A stretch of 64,000 nucleotides of DNA, from assembly GCF_949628265.1 (NCBI RefSeq), contig NC_088788.1:25902335-25966334 (forward strand), written 5' to 3'. Under the pieces are notes generated by a model, which had not been told where the DNA came from, made no database searches, and was given only the letters and a program-made list of their open reading frames with translations. Below are positions 22,816-36,800 of this stretch, in pieces; within the stretch, counting starts at the first letter, position 1, and each line of letters begins with the position of its first letter. The stretch is from Cloeon dipterum. Lineage: Eukaryota > Arthropoda > Insecta > Ephemeroptera > Baetidae. The translations under genes were made by a program, and so were the position numbers.

Positions 22816-25800
22816 ATGAGTGCGTTACCAGGCAATTTAGCCTTCGATGAATACGGCCGCCCTTTCATCATCCTTCGGGACCAAGACAAGGAAAAGCGGC
22901 TCACCGGCACTGACGCCCTCAAGGTGGGACCATACAAATTTTCAATTTATTTCTTAAGTTTTTAAATGGACATGCCACTATTAGCGCAAAATTGGCTTTA
23001 TTTTAAGCTTCCTCAATATCCTCAATAAATTGAAACTGTTGGAATTGCGTTTTTGACCTTAAATTCTTCAGTAAAACTGGCATGTGGAGCGTGGGTAGGT
23101 GTCAAATCAATGATGCATGGAAATAATTTTTCAGTCGCACATCATGGCTGGGCGGACAATCGCCACCACCCTTAGGTCTTCCCTGGGACCCAAGGGACTG
23201 GACAAGATGATGGTGTCCTCCGACGGCGACGTTACAGTCACGAACGACGGAGCCACAATTCTTAAATTGATGGACGTTGACCACGAGATCGCCAAGTTGA
23301 TGGTGCAGCTTTCCCAGTCTCAGGATGACGAAATTGGTGACGGAACCACCGGTGTTGTTGGTATGTCTCAATTTAAAGCTAAACGGTAGAGTATTGATGC
23401 GATTTTTCCTCATTAGTCATGGCTGGCGCCCTCTTGGAGCAGGCAGAGACTCTTTTAGATAAGGGTATCCACCCCATCCGCATTGCTGATGGATTCGAAA
23501 TGGCAGCTCAGTGTGCGATCAAGCGGCTGGAGCAGATTGCAGACCATTTCCCAATCGACCTTAACAACTTGGAGCCCTTGATTCAGACGGCGATGACCAC
23601 ACTTGGGTCAAAAATCGTCAACAAGTGTCACCGTCAAATGGCAGAAATCGCTGTTAACGCTGTGATGGCCGTGGCCGACCTTGAAAAGAGGGATGTTAAT
23701 TTTGAACTGATCAAATTAGAAGGAAAAGTTGGGGGCCGCCTGGAGGACACAATGCTGGTCAGGGGAGTCATTGTGGACAAGGACTTCTCACACCCACAGA
23801 TGCCCAAGGTTTGTTTACTGATTCATAAATCTGTAGCAATTAATTAATATCTAAGTCCATTAATCCATAGAGAATGAGGCTAAATGTAATCGTGTTCAAT
23901 TACATGATTTTTCAACTCCCCCATATTGTTTTTTCTCCTAATTTGTTTTTAAATATTTATGTTTAGCTGGACAACCAACCATAAGCACATATAGTTTAAA
24001 ATACAACAAAGAAAGGGTGGTACAGAAAGGGTCCAGGTTTTTGTACTTAAATATTTCCTGCTGTGCATCAAGCTAAATTATTTTCTCTAATTCATTTTGT
24101 CAATTTGATCTCCAAACTCATTAACTGGTGTAGTTTTGGCTACATTGTATGGCACTTATAAATTGAAAATAATACTCCAATGGAATCTGGTAATATTATT
24201 TAGAATTTCCACGGATATTTTACTACATGATTTTTAAAGAAAGAAAATAAATAATGTCACAATAATTAGCTTGTTTGTCCTGATTGATAACTGTAAACAA
24301 AATGTTAGTACCACACTTTTTGATTCCAAACTTTCATATTAAATATTTTTATCAGTTTGGTTCTCCTAATTGAAAGAGGCCTGATAGGGCTAAATTCACT
24401 TTTGTAAATGACTTCATACAATGTTAACATGACGCCTCAATTACATGAGCTGCATGGGAGCCGGCTCAAGTAATGGACCTTCATAATTTAATTTTACTCG
24501 GCGAGATGCATGAAAGAATTCCCAGCAAAGTTTGTATTCTGTTGGGCCAGACAACATGCTAAATTAACTGCCAAGTGATTTTCTTGAAATTTATTCATAA
24601 TAAACTATCAATCACAAGGCATACACGATCATACTTAAAAAATATTTTTGCTTTCCAGTTCCCCCATCCTTCTTGAAAGTAATGTTATGTGTGCTTTGCA
24701 GGAGTTAAAGGACGTCAAATTGGCGATCCTGACCTGTCCGTTTGAGCCCCCTAAGCCAAAGACCAAGCATAAGTTGGACGTCACCTCTGTGGAGGATTAC
24801 CACGCGCTGCGCAAGTATGAGCAGGAAAAGTTCAGCGAGATGGTGCAGCAAGTCAAGGACACCGGCGCGACTCTGGCCATCTGCCAGTGGGGCTTCGATG
24901 ACGAGGCCAATCACTTGCTCCTTCAGAGAAACCTGCCTGCCGTGCGGTGGGTAGGAGGCCCTGAGATCGAGGTGAGCACTGATTCTTGAGTCGAGAATGG
25001 TTATCACCTAATTAAATTTTAGCTGATTGCGATCGCCACTGGTGGCCGAATTGTGCCCAGGTTTGAGGAGATCAGCGCCGATAAGCTTGGCTACGCAGGA
25101 AGGGTGAAGGAGCTGCAGTTTGGAACCACCAAGGAGAGGATGCTTGTCATTGAAGAGTGTCGCAACTCGAAGGCTGTTACGATTTTCATTCGTGGTGGAA
25201 ACAAGATGGTAATTATCTCTTGAGCTACTCCTTTCAAATTGCCTTAAAATGCTCTCTGAAAATTTTAAATAACGATATGGGTTCAAATTTTGGTCCATGA
25301 TTTTGCTTAAATATAATCAAACAGGGGTTTTCTGATTGAATTCTGACTTGATTTTTTTTTTAATTATTTGCTTTTGAAATCAGTTTAAGAAACAGACTAA
25401 AAGTCTTATCGTTAAATTAATTTTCTAACCAACTTAAATTCCAGATTGTGGAAGAGGCGAAACGCAGTCTTCACGATGCCCTTTGCGTCATCAGAAACCT
25501 GGTGAAGGACGACAGGGTTGTGTATGGAGGTGGTGCTGCTGAAATTGCCTGTTCGATTGCAGTGGCAGAGGAGGCCAACAAGGTAATAGGTTCACTCATG
25601 TGTTGATGAATGTTGGAATTACAGCAAATCTATTTCCAGATCTCATCACTAGAACAGTATGCCTTCCGTGCTTTTGCTGAAGCGTTGGAAGCCGTACCTC
25701 TCGCCTTGGCAGAGAACTCCGGTCTCTCCCCAATTGAGACTCTGAGTGAGGTTAGGTCCCGCCAGGTCAAGGAGAATAATCCTGCGCTGGGAGTTGACTG

Positions 25801-26053
25801 CATGCTGAAGGGTACCTGCGGTGAGTACCCTTTATCATTTACTTTTTTCCATTCTTTAATTATTATTGATTAAATATATATTTCTGTATGCTCACTTACG
25901 TTGTGAACCTCTCAAATTATAGATATGAAGGAACAACACGTAATTGAAACTCTGCACTCGAAAAAACAGCAACTTGTGTTGGCTTCGCAGCTGGTAAAGA
26001 TGATCCTTAAGATTGATGACATCCGCTCAGCAAACGAATCCGAGGGTTACTAA
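22816..26053 (+). CDS. T-complex protein 1 subunit epsilon (CCT5)
   Basis: One of eight subunits of the cytosolic TRiC/CCT chaperonin, which folds actin, tubulin and other proteins using ATP. Exons 22816-22923, 23135-23360, 23417-23808, 24702-24971, 25023-25208, 25445-25582, 25640-25820 and 25923-26053 give 543 residues (human CCT5 541). The epsilon start [20 protein letters not shown] is clear. The group II ATPase motifs are present: [31 protein letters not shown] and the apical/intermediate [12 protein letters not shown]. The apical domain includes [15 protein letters not shown]. The C-terminus is [16 protein letters not shown]. The third intron (23809-24701, 893 nt) is unusually long for this window; I saw no gene in it. 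Confidence 0.97.
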
Positions 26054-26160
26054 AAAATAGTTGCTGCACTTCCAATTTGTTTTTCTTTGCTAATAATTAT
26101 ATTTATCACTGAAATCACTCAACGATCTAATTTTCTTAATTTTTGTCTCTTAATCCATTT

Positions 26161-26166
26161 AATAAA
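26161..26166 (+). terminator. Poly(A) signal of CCT5
   Basis: AATAAA about 107 nt after the CCT5 stop codon. Confidence 0.7.
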
Positions 26167-27813
26167 CTTGCAATGCCTGCTTACAAAATTAAAATCAAAG
26201 TTTCATTGTACCGAAGTTTGACGAAAGGGTAAAATGATAGTCTGGATTAGTGTTTTGTCTCCTCATGATACATTATCTGATAATACTTTTATTCGCACCA
26301 ACAACAGATATACATATTTCCACAAGCAATAACCAATCGGTAATGATAATTGATCTATCAACCAGTGACTTACGTAGAATTAACACTTTAATTACGCTGA
26401 ATGTCAATTTTGTAATAATTATATCTTAGGTATAAATATAATTTCTGCTCGCGGAGATAATCTCTTTGCACTACTTACTTTTCAATTAAGATTCTTGCTG
26501 CGTGTCTGTGAGTGGGTGTTGTTCGTGTGTGTACTTATAGTCGTATAAATATCAATTTGCAATCTTTTGCTCGTTTGGTTATTCAATGTCGTGATGATTG
26601 CTATACGGTAATAATTATCGATTTGCTAGAAATAAATGATCGCGGCTACTTGTGATCCTAACACCCATGTTCATAAGTTTACAATAGAAGAAATAGCGCG
26701 CAAGAGACCTGTAATTCTCCACGTGAGCTCATCACAGGGGATTTAACCCTAGGTTCATACATCCTTTGTAGGAATAAGCCGGAAAACCGAAAGTGCATCT
26801 CCGAGAAAGTCATGCTAGTCATGAGTTGCAAACGTTGCGTAGCGCACGAGATTCAAATAATTGAAACGACATTTTGTCCGTACAAACATTCAAGATGCGT
26901 GATATACACTTAACCACATTGATTGCGAGTTGAAATTCATTCTTTATACAAAAGTTGCATTTATAAGATATTATCTTTTTTACCGAGGGATTACAAATTA
27001 TTTATTTTTCCGCCTAATTTGGCCTTGTGTTTGCTTAATATCATCTGAGTTCGTGGCTTGATACATTTTATTGAGCACGTGTTTGGCCACACGCTGGAGC
27101 GCCTCCGGAAGTCAATAGAATTCAAAACAATATGATTTGCATCTGCGTCAACACACTCAACAACGGATGCTAAATTATGCAAATTTCTGCTTCCGAATCT
27201 GAAGGAATAACGCAATCACACTGTCATATTTGCTAGGGGAGGAATAATTGATCACCAGGATTGGCTCTTGACGTGTGTGAATCGAAAATCGACGCTAATT
27301 TTTTTCTGCTGGAAGCAGACTGGTTGCAACATTTGTTTCTAAGGGCTCTTAGAACTCAAAACTCACTAATAATAGCGTTCGTAAAGATTAAAATGAAAAC
27401 GATTAGTTAATTTACGAGATTTACTGGTCGAATAATTGCAGCCCTTAAAAACGAAGTTGTTCAAAAACCTGCAACGATCACAAAGTTTCGCCAAAGACCG
27501 CTCCTGACGAAGTCACCCCTCCCGAGTGTAAATTCGCTTGAAATCGAATAGTATGTGACCTGTAGGCTGGGATACTAGGGAGAAGTCGCGATTAAAATCG
27601 GCGTCGGAGAAGCTGCGATAGCACTTGTGTTCAGTTTTAAACTCATTCTTTTTCTCGTTCTTCCCATTCTTTCACTGCACTTTTCGCTCCTTCTGCGATG
27701 CTCCAAGTGTGTTTTGTTGTGTCGGTGTGTAGTGTAGTATGTGTGCGTGAGTCGATTATGTATGCCTTCGTGCGCGGGTAGTGTCGGTGAGTGTGTCGGG
27801 GGAGTATTGCTGC
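26167..27813. other. Convergent intergenic region, GluCl 3' UTR side
   Basis: No coding exon is recognised. The part near 27813 is downstream of the GluCl stop codon and is probably its 3' UTR; AATAAA-like hexamers on the minus strand occur near 27000-27008. Most of the stretch is AT-rich and unremarkable. Confidence 0.45.
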
Positions 27814-30800
27814 TTACGTCTCCTCGCCCTCGTCGCGGAATAAGTAGGTTGACCAGTAGACCAGGTTGAACATGGCGAACACGAGCGGGAAGGTGATGCG
27901 CGAAATGACGTCGATGCGCTTGGAGCGCGTCGGGAACTTGGACAGCCACGAGCGGCAGCAGTTGTCCCGCTGCGGCGGCACGTGGATTTCGCACGGCCGC
28001 AGCTTCTCGATGGCCATCGGGTCGCCAGGGTGACGCACCAACGGCTGAAATTCGAACTATCAGACACTACTTTGAAAAAGCCATTGTACACGGGTTAGAC
28101 ACACTGAGACACAGAGACACACACAACATCGATTCTTGCTCGGTCCGCAGGGCTCGTGCTTGTTATGGGATGGTGGGGAATAAATTTAACGGGCTCCGAG
28201 TCGAACTGAAAATTTAATGGGCTGTGCGAAACTGGCGCAGGGATTTTGGCTTCATGGTTAGCTCTGCGGTAAACGCTACAAAGTAGTACTTAAAATCAGC
28301 GTTAAAGGATTTTTCGTGATTAAAATTTTGACCAGAGTTTAACTTTGTTAAATCAGTTTGAAATGTTTCTAAAGGAAATCCACGGAAATGTCGCTTAAAT
28401 TAATCGTATCTGACGTTTTTATTGGCTGACGGGGAATTTTAGATCGACTTCAACAGACGCTAGCACTCCTAGAGACGCTAGAAATCTATTTTGGTTCATT
28501 GTGAGCATCTTGAAAAGAGCCAATTATCCTTAACGCATTGATTTTGGGCCGAACAAAACCAAACGAAAGATCCAGATTAGCCATTTTGGCTGGCTATCTG
28601 TACAGGAAAATAATTGTTTTTTTTTTAAATTAGACGAACTAATGACATGTTAATCCAGCAATGATTAATTGTCAACAAGTGCCAAATTGCAATTATGTTG
28701 ATATCTTTCATATTTTTCTTTATTTGAATTTCAAGTCTTGTTTGAGCAAGAATACTCGTACTCTTAATTTAACATTTTTTCCTATTATCATTGCTAAATC
28801 AATAAGTCATTACCCCACTCAAGAATATCCTTGAATAGCGTACCTCAAGTGCGTGCTCCGACTCGTATTGCTGTCTTCGCTGCTTCTTCATGTTTTCCCT
28901 GTGCATGTCTGAACGCGAGGCGTAATTCACCAGGGCGAACTCGAGCAGCGCCCCAAACACGAAGGTCAAGCAGACTCCCGTCCATACGTCGATGGCCTGC
29001 AGTCACCGTCATTATATTTTCAATTCGATTCATTTTTAGTCCGCGGCTCACCTTTGTGTACGAGACGGGGGGCAGCGATGCGTTGATACCTGATGTCTGC
29101 GTGGCCATGGTCAGCAGAGTGGTCACTCCGAGCGAGACGCGCGCCGGCACCGCGCCCTGGTCCAGCCAAAAGCTGACCCATGACACGATAACCAACATGC
29201 AGCACGGGATGTAGATTTGGATCAAGTAGTACGAGAACTCGCGCTTGAACATCAGGTCCACTTTGAGGCAACTGTACTCGCCTGCACAAAAAACGTGTTA
29301 AGTTTTATTAAGCTTAAATAATTATGATTAATCGAATTTATTAAAAGATTGTGCACCGAATCTTATCTACTCACATTTAAAAGAAAACTCAATGATAATG
29401 AAATAGCTCTCATTCTCTGCGCGGAACTGACTACAAGTATATATGTTCTGGCCTTTAAAAAAAAACAATTTTTTTCGCCAAGTGTTTTGACCTAGTTCAG
29501 TTGTGCTTAACAGTTAAAATCTCGTCCAAAATTTAACCAGAGGTTTAAATAGTTTGTAATAATAACATTAGAGAGGTATTGTTTGCCTTTGAGGCATTTT
29601 TTAACTAAATTTCCATCGATTTTTTTTCTTAAAAAATTGGTTTAAACTTATAAGACTATTTAACTTGCCTGTATTTGTTTTGCTGTTGCAATAATCAGTG
29701 AGGAATTTCTCTAGCGTGAAGCGTGGTAGGTGTAGATTCTTGACAACTTGCACTGGGTCACCGTCCTTCCACAAAAATACCAAATCGTCCGTCGTCCAGC
29801 CGTCTGCGTTGAATAACAAATTACGATATAGCTCAAACCAAAAAATTATATTCTCACAGCTGGCCATTTTCAAAGAGCACACCTGCCGATCGAGCGGGTA
29901 CAACTTGAGGTTCATCGGGCAGGAAAGCGTCAAGGAGATTCTGCAATGAAATAATTGCGCTCCATTAGGCATTCCATTTTATTCAATCGGCGAGTCGATG
30001 ATTGTGAGCAATCACAATTAAAGAATTGCATTTTATTGAAGGGCGCATTGAGCGCCGCGGGAGAACATTGACTCTTGGAATTGTATACCGAATACTGTAG
30101 AGCACTGATCCGTATGGGAAAATACGGATGTAGACGTTGGGCATGATGATGTTGTGGAAGTGGCCCTCTTTTTCGTTCGAGAAGAACAAATCGGGCATCC
30201 ATACTCTGCTCGCGTCAGTCAGCGTAAGATACTTGAGTTTCCCTGCGTGAAAATCCCCACAAACGTGGAATTCAATTAATACTGCCCACTCTTAGTTCAA
30301 ATTAACATAATTGCAAATTAATGTGAATGGTTGCAATGTTATGCGAACTAAAAATTTAGAAAGAGAAAGATTTAGAAATCCCACCTCCAAAATCGTTGTA
30401 TTTGAGTCGTTCGTCTGTCCACTGCTCGCGGAAAGTCAGCTGCACGCTGTATTCCTGCAAGCGAATCAAACGTTTAGTTCCCGAATCTGGAATTTGGTGC
30501 AAAGGTTATTGTTTGGGAGAAAAATTAGCGTTATTAAGTGTTCAAAAATTGAATCGAGGGTTTTGAATGTTAATAGTATCTTCAGGACTTTCTTGTCGTC
30601 AGTTTAATTTCTATAGAAATAGCGCTAATTTCAAATGTTTTATTTGACTTTTGGATCATTCTGGTTATGGGGAAAATATTAAAATAGTTGTGTGTATTGC
30701 GAAATTACTTGTGAAGCAACACTTAGAAAAATGCTAATACGGTCAGACTAAATTTCCTGCGCTAATATTTAGAGTAATCATATCCGTTCTACCCTGCCGA

Positions 30801-33800
30801 TGCATAAAGCCAGTCAAAAATTGTATACAATAAAACTGTATATATCATGCTTGCTATGGAGATCATTTTATAATTTTTCGCTCAAACTAACAAGTCTAGA
30901 GAGGAACTTCAAATAACAGGTTGGCGTGAGGCATAAAAATAAATAGAGGTTCAAAGGGTAAAACTGTTCGAGGAGAAAGTTTAACAGACGTACGGCAGCG
31001 AAAAAACTATCCGTTACTTACGTTTTGCTGATGGGTCTAATTATCGTTCTCAATGGCCTATCATCACACAATATTTACATACAAGTAACACCACAGACAA
31101 GGACACAACATACACAAATGAAACCATATGAAAGCAGTTTAGACAAGAGGCAACTTTATTGGCACCAGAGATGGCTGGTTTTATATTTAGAAAGATTTAC
31201 GGCCGCTTTACGTTTTTTGTTTATACAGGCCAAAATAAGTCGCTCGATTTTAGGTGTGCGATTCGCAGCATTTTATTGGCGTGTTTAGCTTTGATTGCTT
31301 TTTATAGGTAATTTATCATTTAACCTGCAAAACACGAAATATTTGGAAGTTAGAAAGCTGTAAAAAAACGCATGCAATGAATCCAAATCGCGCTCTCTCT
31401 TCAATTTTCAAAACGGTCAGCTTCGCAAGAGAGCAGTAAATCTCAAATAAAAACATCAATCACACACATTGAAAATAACATTACGGTCAGAATTGTAATA
31501 TTAATTAAAATCGTGAGCAAATCTGAAAGAGAAATACAAATAAGACAAAAATAGTGAGCAAACACTAGTCTCCTGCACTTGAAAGCCAACATTTCAGGTG
31601 AGTAAAAATTACAAAACACAGCCTGAAAAGTCGCCAAATGTGTCGAAGAAGCACACACAACTCTACCAAAAATTATATAAAACGTGTTTACTTTTTATAT
31701 CAAATATGCGCGAAAATGTTTTGTGGTAAACAAGTATACGGATGCGAAATAATGAGAATGAAGTTCGAAGTTACGTCATCACACAGAGAAAATGTTCGAT
31801 TCAAAAATTCGTTGTCAAAACACACATTTATAACAAACGATAATGGGTACGACTACTCGCTAATTATGAAGTTAAACACGTAAAAACACAAAACACAAAG
31901 GCGCGTCTTTCTTTGTACATGTATGGTATGAGTGGTGTGGGGCCTACGTCAAGGAGTGGGGTGCACTCAAAATGCACCCTGGCTGTCCAGCAGCCAGAGT
32001 CCACTTTCGGATGCTCAGTGGACACTAGGGTTCTACTGTCTTGACCACGGAGGGGACTAAAAGGCACGACACTCTTTACTGTTGCTAGAACTTTCGTTTC
32101 AGAATGATCTGTTCGTTTGTTGTTTGTGTCAAATATTACTAGGGGATTTCGATGGGAGACCGTCATCGCCAGTGATATTGTTTGGATTCTTGATATAAAC
32201 ATTTTAAATTTAATGTCACAATAGTTTTAAATTACTTTACATAAAACTTTTATGATGTAAAGTTTGAGCACCAACATGTGTTTTAATATTTTATCATGAA
32301 AGTGACTTTGAAATATTTCAATAGGTACTAAGTGAGAGGAGATGGGAGTACAGATCGGACATCGAAAAACGTGTTTAGTTGCCCTGTTTTTGAGTATTTA
32401 AAAAATTCCGATAAATATAGGTGTTCAAACTGGAAAAAGTGACTGTAACGTTTGTTCAAGTTAAGATATCAACCTGAAACTTTCCCCTTTGTCCCTAACT
32501 TTTGTTTCTGAACAAATTTTGCACTTGTAGGTAAAAGTTCAAGGTCACATTTTTCGACCTTTTTTTAGTCCGATTTTTCAAGGTGATGTAACCACCTCCG
32601 AGTTGCTAATAAGCTTGCTATCCGCAGTCTCAAATTGGCAAATTAAGAAGTAGACTGAAGTTTCCTTTGTTAATTTTTTATCATGACTGGCGATTTCTGG
32701 TCAAAAGTGTCAGTTAAATGATTGAGAGGGAGATGAGTAGATTTTTTGTGGAGAGTTGTAATTGGAAGCGGTTTTGGTGTGGGTGACACATGGAACACGC
32801 AACTCAATGGCAACATAAGGTTAACATGTGACGGGGTGGCGCAGATTTTGGCACGTCATCAAATTTGCCGATTACTTTTCGAGGCGTCGAATTTCCTCGT
32901 TTTAGTATATTCCTATATTTTTTGAAAACTCAATGCAGGGCCGAAATCTGACAACACAAAGGGCGGAGTTTGGGAACGAGGCTTCCAATCTGTCTGCCGC
33001 AAAAAGGGTTGGCCAGGCTTGCTGTTACGTTTACCAAGGTTGATTTTAAGAGCTGTTTATACGATAATAATTGTTGGATTCGTGTGCGCGGTAACGAGAT
33101 CAGATACCTGTTCACCGCGCTCGGCCGGGGGGGTGGAAACGAGGAACTTACCTTCTCTCGTGACACACATCATTGAACGCGAATTTGAAAGCAAGTCAAG
33201 TGTTGTCAACGGCATCCGATAGAGAGACGGTCAAAAATGCGGAAATTGAGAAAAGTAGTGTGTGTTCGAGGGGGAAATTTGAATTTTGAAGATGGTGAAG
33301 CGTGTGATTGAAGTGTGACTGTATTTTCGTGATTGTATTTTTGTTTAAATTTAAGATTTTCTAATGTATACGACCAGAAAGAGCCACGCGTAATTTTCCT
33401 TTCGCGTTTGATTTGTCTAAAAGGATAATATATATATATATATGCAGAGTCTATAAGAGAAATATGTTGGTTTTTGCGCGCTTTTTTAATTTGCTCAAAC
33501 ACTGATAAACAAACTAGAATAACACACAGTTACTGCAAATTGTACAAACCTTCTCTGTACAAATCCCTTTTGGCGAACAGTTAATGAGTAGTGGAAAAAT
33601 GATAGTAATAATGAAAAATCGTCACCAAAGTTACGTCGAGAACGTTGTCTAAAAGAACACTGATCAAAATTGAGTACGTAAGAAACAACGTGTCGAAACA
33701 TGCTAAATTTCTTAGATCAAAAGACAAATTTGTATGCAAATCGTTGCAATGAAAATGGTAATCATTTGTATTGACATGACGAGGAAAAATCGTACTCGGA

Positions 33801-36800
33801 CATCATTGCATTAGTACATCAACGACTATTTTATGGAAAAAGGAAACAAAAGCTTTTAATTCACCCTGTTCTTGTAAAAAAAAAATAATAATAAATGCTC
33901 TCTCTCGATCCCGTTGGAGTGAATTCCAAGTGCATGTGTTGGCAATTTCTGCCTTAAGAGAAAAGTAAATGAGAATAGCTTTTGTATTTATATAGTGTGC
34001 GCGTGTTTGCGAAAAACCATTAGCTATAGTTATGAGAAAAGTTTATTGAGTTTTAATACAAGTTTTGGGATTGGGCTATGGGGCAAGGTGGAAGGATAGA
34101 AATTTTATGGCCTCGCTATTGTTTGTCGACAAGCATGATATTTTTATATTGAAAGGATATTCTCCATCTTGAGACAGGATATTCTCTGAGTGGCGCATAG
34201 ATAGATTTATTGTGTGGAAAGCGATATTGCACGTGAAAAGTACAATGCCTGCAAAAAGTGCAAGCAGATAAAAAAAGATAGCAGGCTGGAACAGGCCAAG
34301 CAAATCGGTCTCGACTTTTAACACACAGAGACGAATTTGCAGTGCAAGCAACTACTTGATAGGCAGCGGTGAGCAATGTGACCTGCTTATAATGCTGCGC
34401 AGACTGGCTGCTCGATCTCCTTCTGATCGAGAATATCCTGCTCGCTCTGAACAGCAGACACGTTATTTTATGGTAAAAATCGCGAGATTTCCAACTGAAA
34501 GAACTGGCGAAAGAAAAAGAAAAATACAACACTGGACACACAAAAGTAGTGAGGAAAGAAACTGGAGTAAATTATTTAGCCTCTTTAAGCGTAGTTTTAA
34601 AAAGGAAACAATTTTATCGGCAAGTTTTTACGGCTGCATTGGGTAGATTAATAATTGATTGACTTAGTTACGAAAATGTCACAAAATTAATTCTAAACAC
34701 CAATATACATGTAAACTATGGCGTCTTTTGTACAGTATTTTTCGAGAAAGTAAAAAAGCAACAAGAGGCAGACGTAGTTCAATAATTTATACTGTCTCGG
34801 CAAGTGGCCAAAAACAGCATGGATTAGAGAACTGTACGCAGCAAAAATGGAAGTTACTGTTAGTTTGGTTGTTAAGAAAAGCTTCGATCAAAAGAGGTTA
34901 GAGACCCACAAAGGACCTGACAGTAACACTCTTTACGGTAACTGCACTCACCATCTTATAATCATCAATTTTGCTGATGGAGCGAAGAAAGATATTGACA
35001 TTCACAACTGTGGGGTTACTATTGTCTTCACCTTTGCCTAAAGTCAATCAAAAGATAAATATTGATTAATTATAAATTGATCGTGTGCCGATTTTACTTA
35101 GCATAAAGCGACACAAATTATTTAATAATTATTTTCAGATTTATTAATCATGATATCCGGTTATTATTTAGCCCGTCGTGGTTTATCGTCCACCTGACTA
35201 ATTAGAAATAGGAGAATGGATGATGAACGGTTTCAACTCAAAATTCTGTGTTTGACGTTACTCACGGTCTGACTGTCTAAAACTATAATGGAGAGGATGA
35301 GTGGGTGAATATTTTCAACTAAAAATCCTTAAAACCAATTCATATCATGTGGTATTAGAGAGAATAACTTGAAAGCAATGAATGGTGATCGGACGACTGA
35401 AAAAATTGAGCATGCCTGATTGTACGCAGTAGCTGTGAGAGTCACAAAAGAGTTTTGAGGAACAAAACGACAGGAAAGATAAAGAGATAGAAAGAAAAGA
35501 GGACGCATGCACTTCTCGCTTCGTGAAGTATACACTGACCGAGAAGAGTTGACCTCACACTGTTAACAAAACACACAAAAATTTCAGTCTCGCGCAAACT
35601 AAAACATTGACATTGTGTATGCGGAAGACTTGGGTTCGATCTCGACTAACTTCCGCTTCGATCAAGACATGCGATACAGAAAGAACAAAGGAAGCAACAA
35701 TAACACGTTATTTTCCAAAGATATAATTATGTACACAGAGATATAAGTTTCATACGACACTGAGATGGAGAGAGTCATGTAAGGTAATATTAAAATGTCT
35801 CGATAGTATAGTTTGAATGATTATCATAGCATCATCATGGTATGGTACACCGTATGAATGGGAAGTTAGCGACAGAGCTGAACAAGAGTCCTAAGATATT
35901 TCAGATTTTTTACTAATTGCATGACGTAGGGGCGAGGTGAGCAGCAAGTTTGTGAGATGCATGAATTTACAGCAGCACTTGTATGTCTGTGATGTGTTCA
36001 AAACCCTCTGACACAGATATTCATTTGTTCTAATAGGTAATAAAGATATTTGATGCAGTGGAATTGGTCGTGTTGTAGATTTTGAGTGAAGGAGAATATT
36101 TATAAGACTGTCAGAGTAACACGTTTGGTGTGTTTCTATATCGGTGATCGCACCACTTACCATAGTTACATCGTCAATTTTGGAAATACTCCGCACAAAA
36201 ATGTTGACCATGACAATTGCTGCACCATCTGAATTAACAAAATATCAAGAAGTTAGGAACGTGACAAGAAGAGTAAGAGTGGTTGGCAAAAAGACGCAAA
36301 AACGTCTCCTTTTCGGTCAGGGGTTCGAGAAGGGGTGGCGGAGGGCGGATTCGTGAGGAGTTTTTCTGTTTATCTCGTCTTTTTAGGTCTCTGCGTTTAA
36401 TGGTCTCGCTGAGTGTTTTTTTTTTCTTAAATTCATCGACGTAAATTTTTCTATTGCATGTGTGTGCACCGGTAGACGCCGAAATCTACCGCAAGTTTCA
36501 AGGTTTTTGCCTCTTGATGTTTGTGAATGGTCGTCTAGCACGATTAATGGTCTGCCTATTTACACAGAGAGAGAAACACGGCATGGGGAGTGGCTGTTTT
36601 GTGTACAAAGAGTATTTACATGAAATTATATATAACTATAGGTATCGGAGTATTTACAAGAACTATACCCTTATTCTTAACTTCAGACACATATAATGAT
36701 TCTGTTTTTTGTTTACACCGCAGAAAAGATCAGTAATAATCTATCGATGACGTGACTTCAAAAATTAAAAAAGTCAAAATGAAAAGCACGTATTATGAAA

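Noticed and set aside
31943-32029. tRNA gene on either strand
   Set aside because: Three 7-bp arms, no A or B box and no anticodon loop of proper form.
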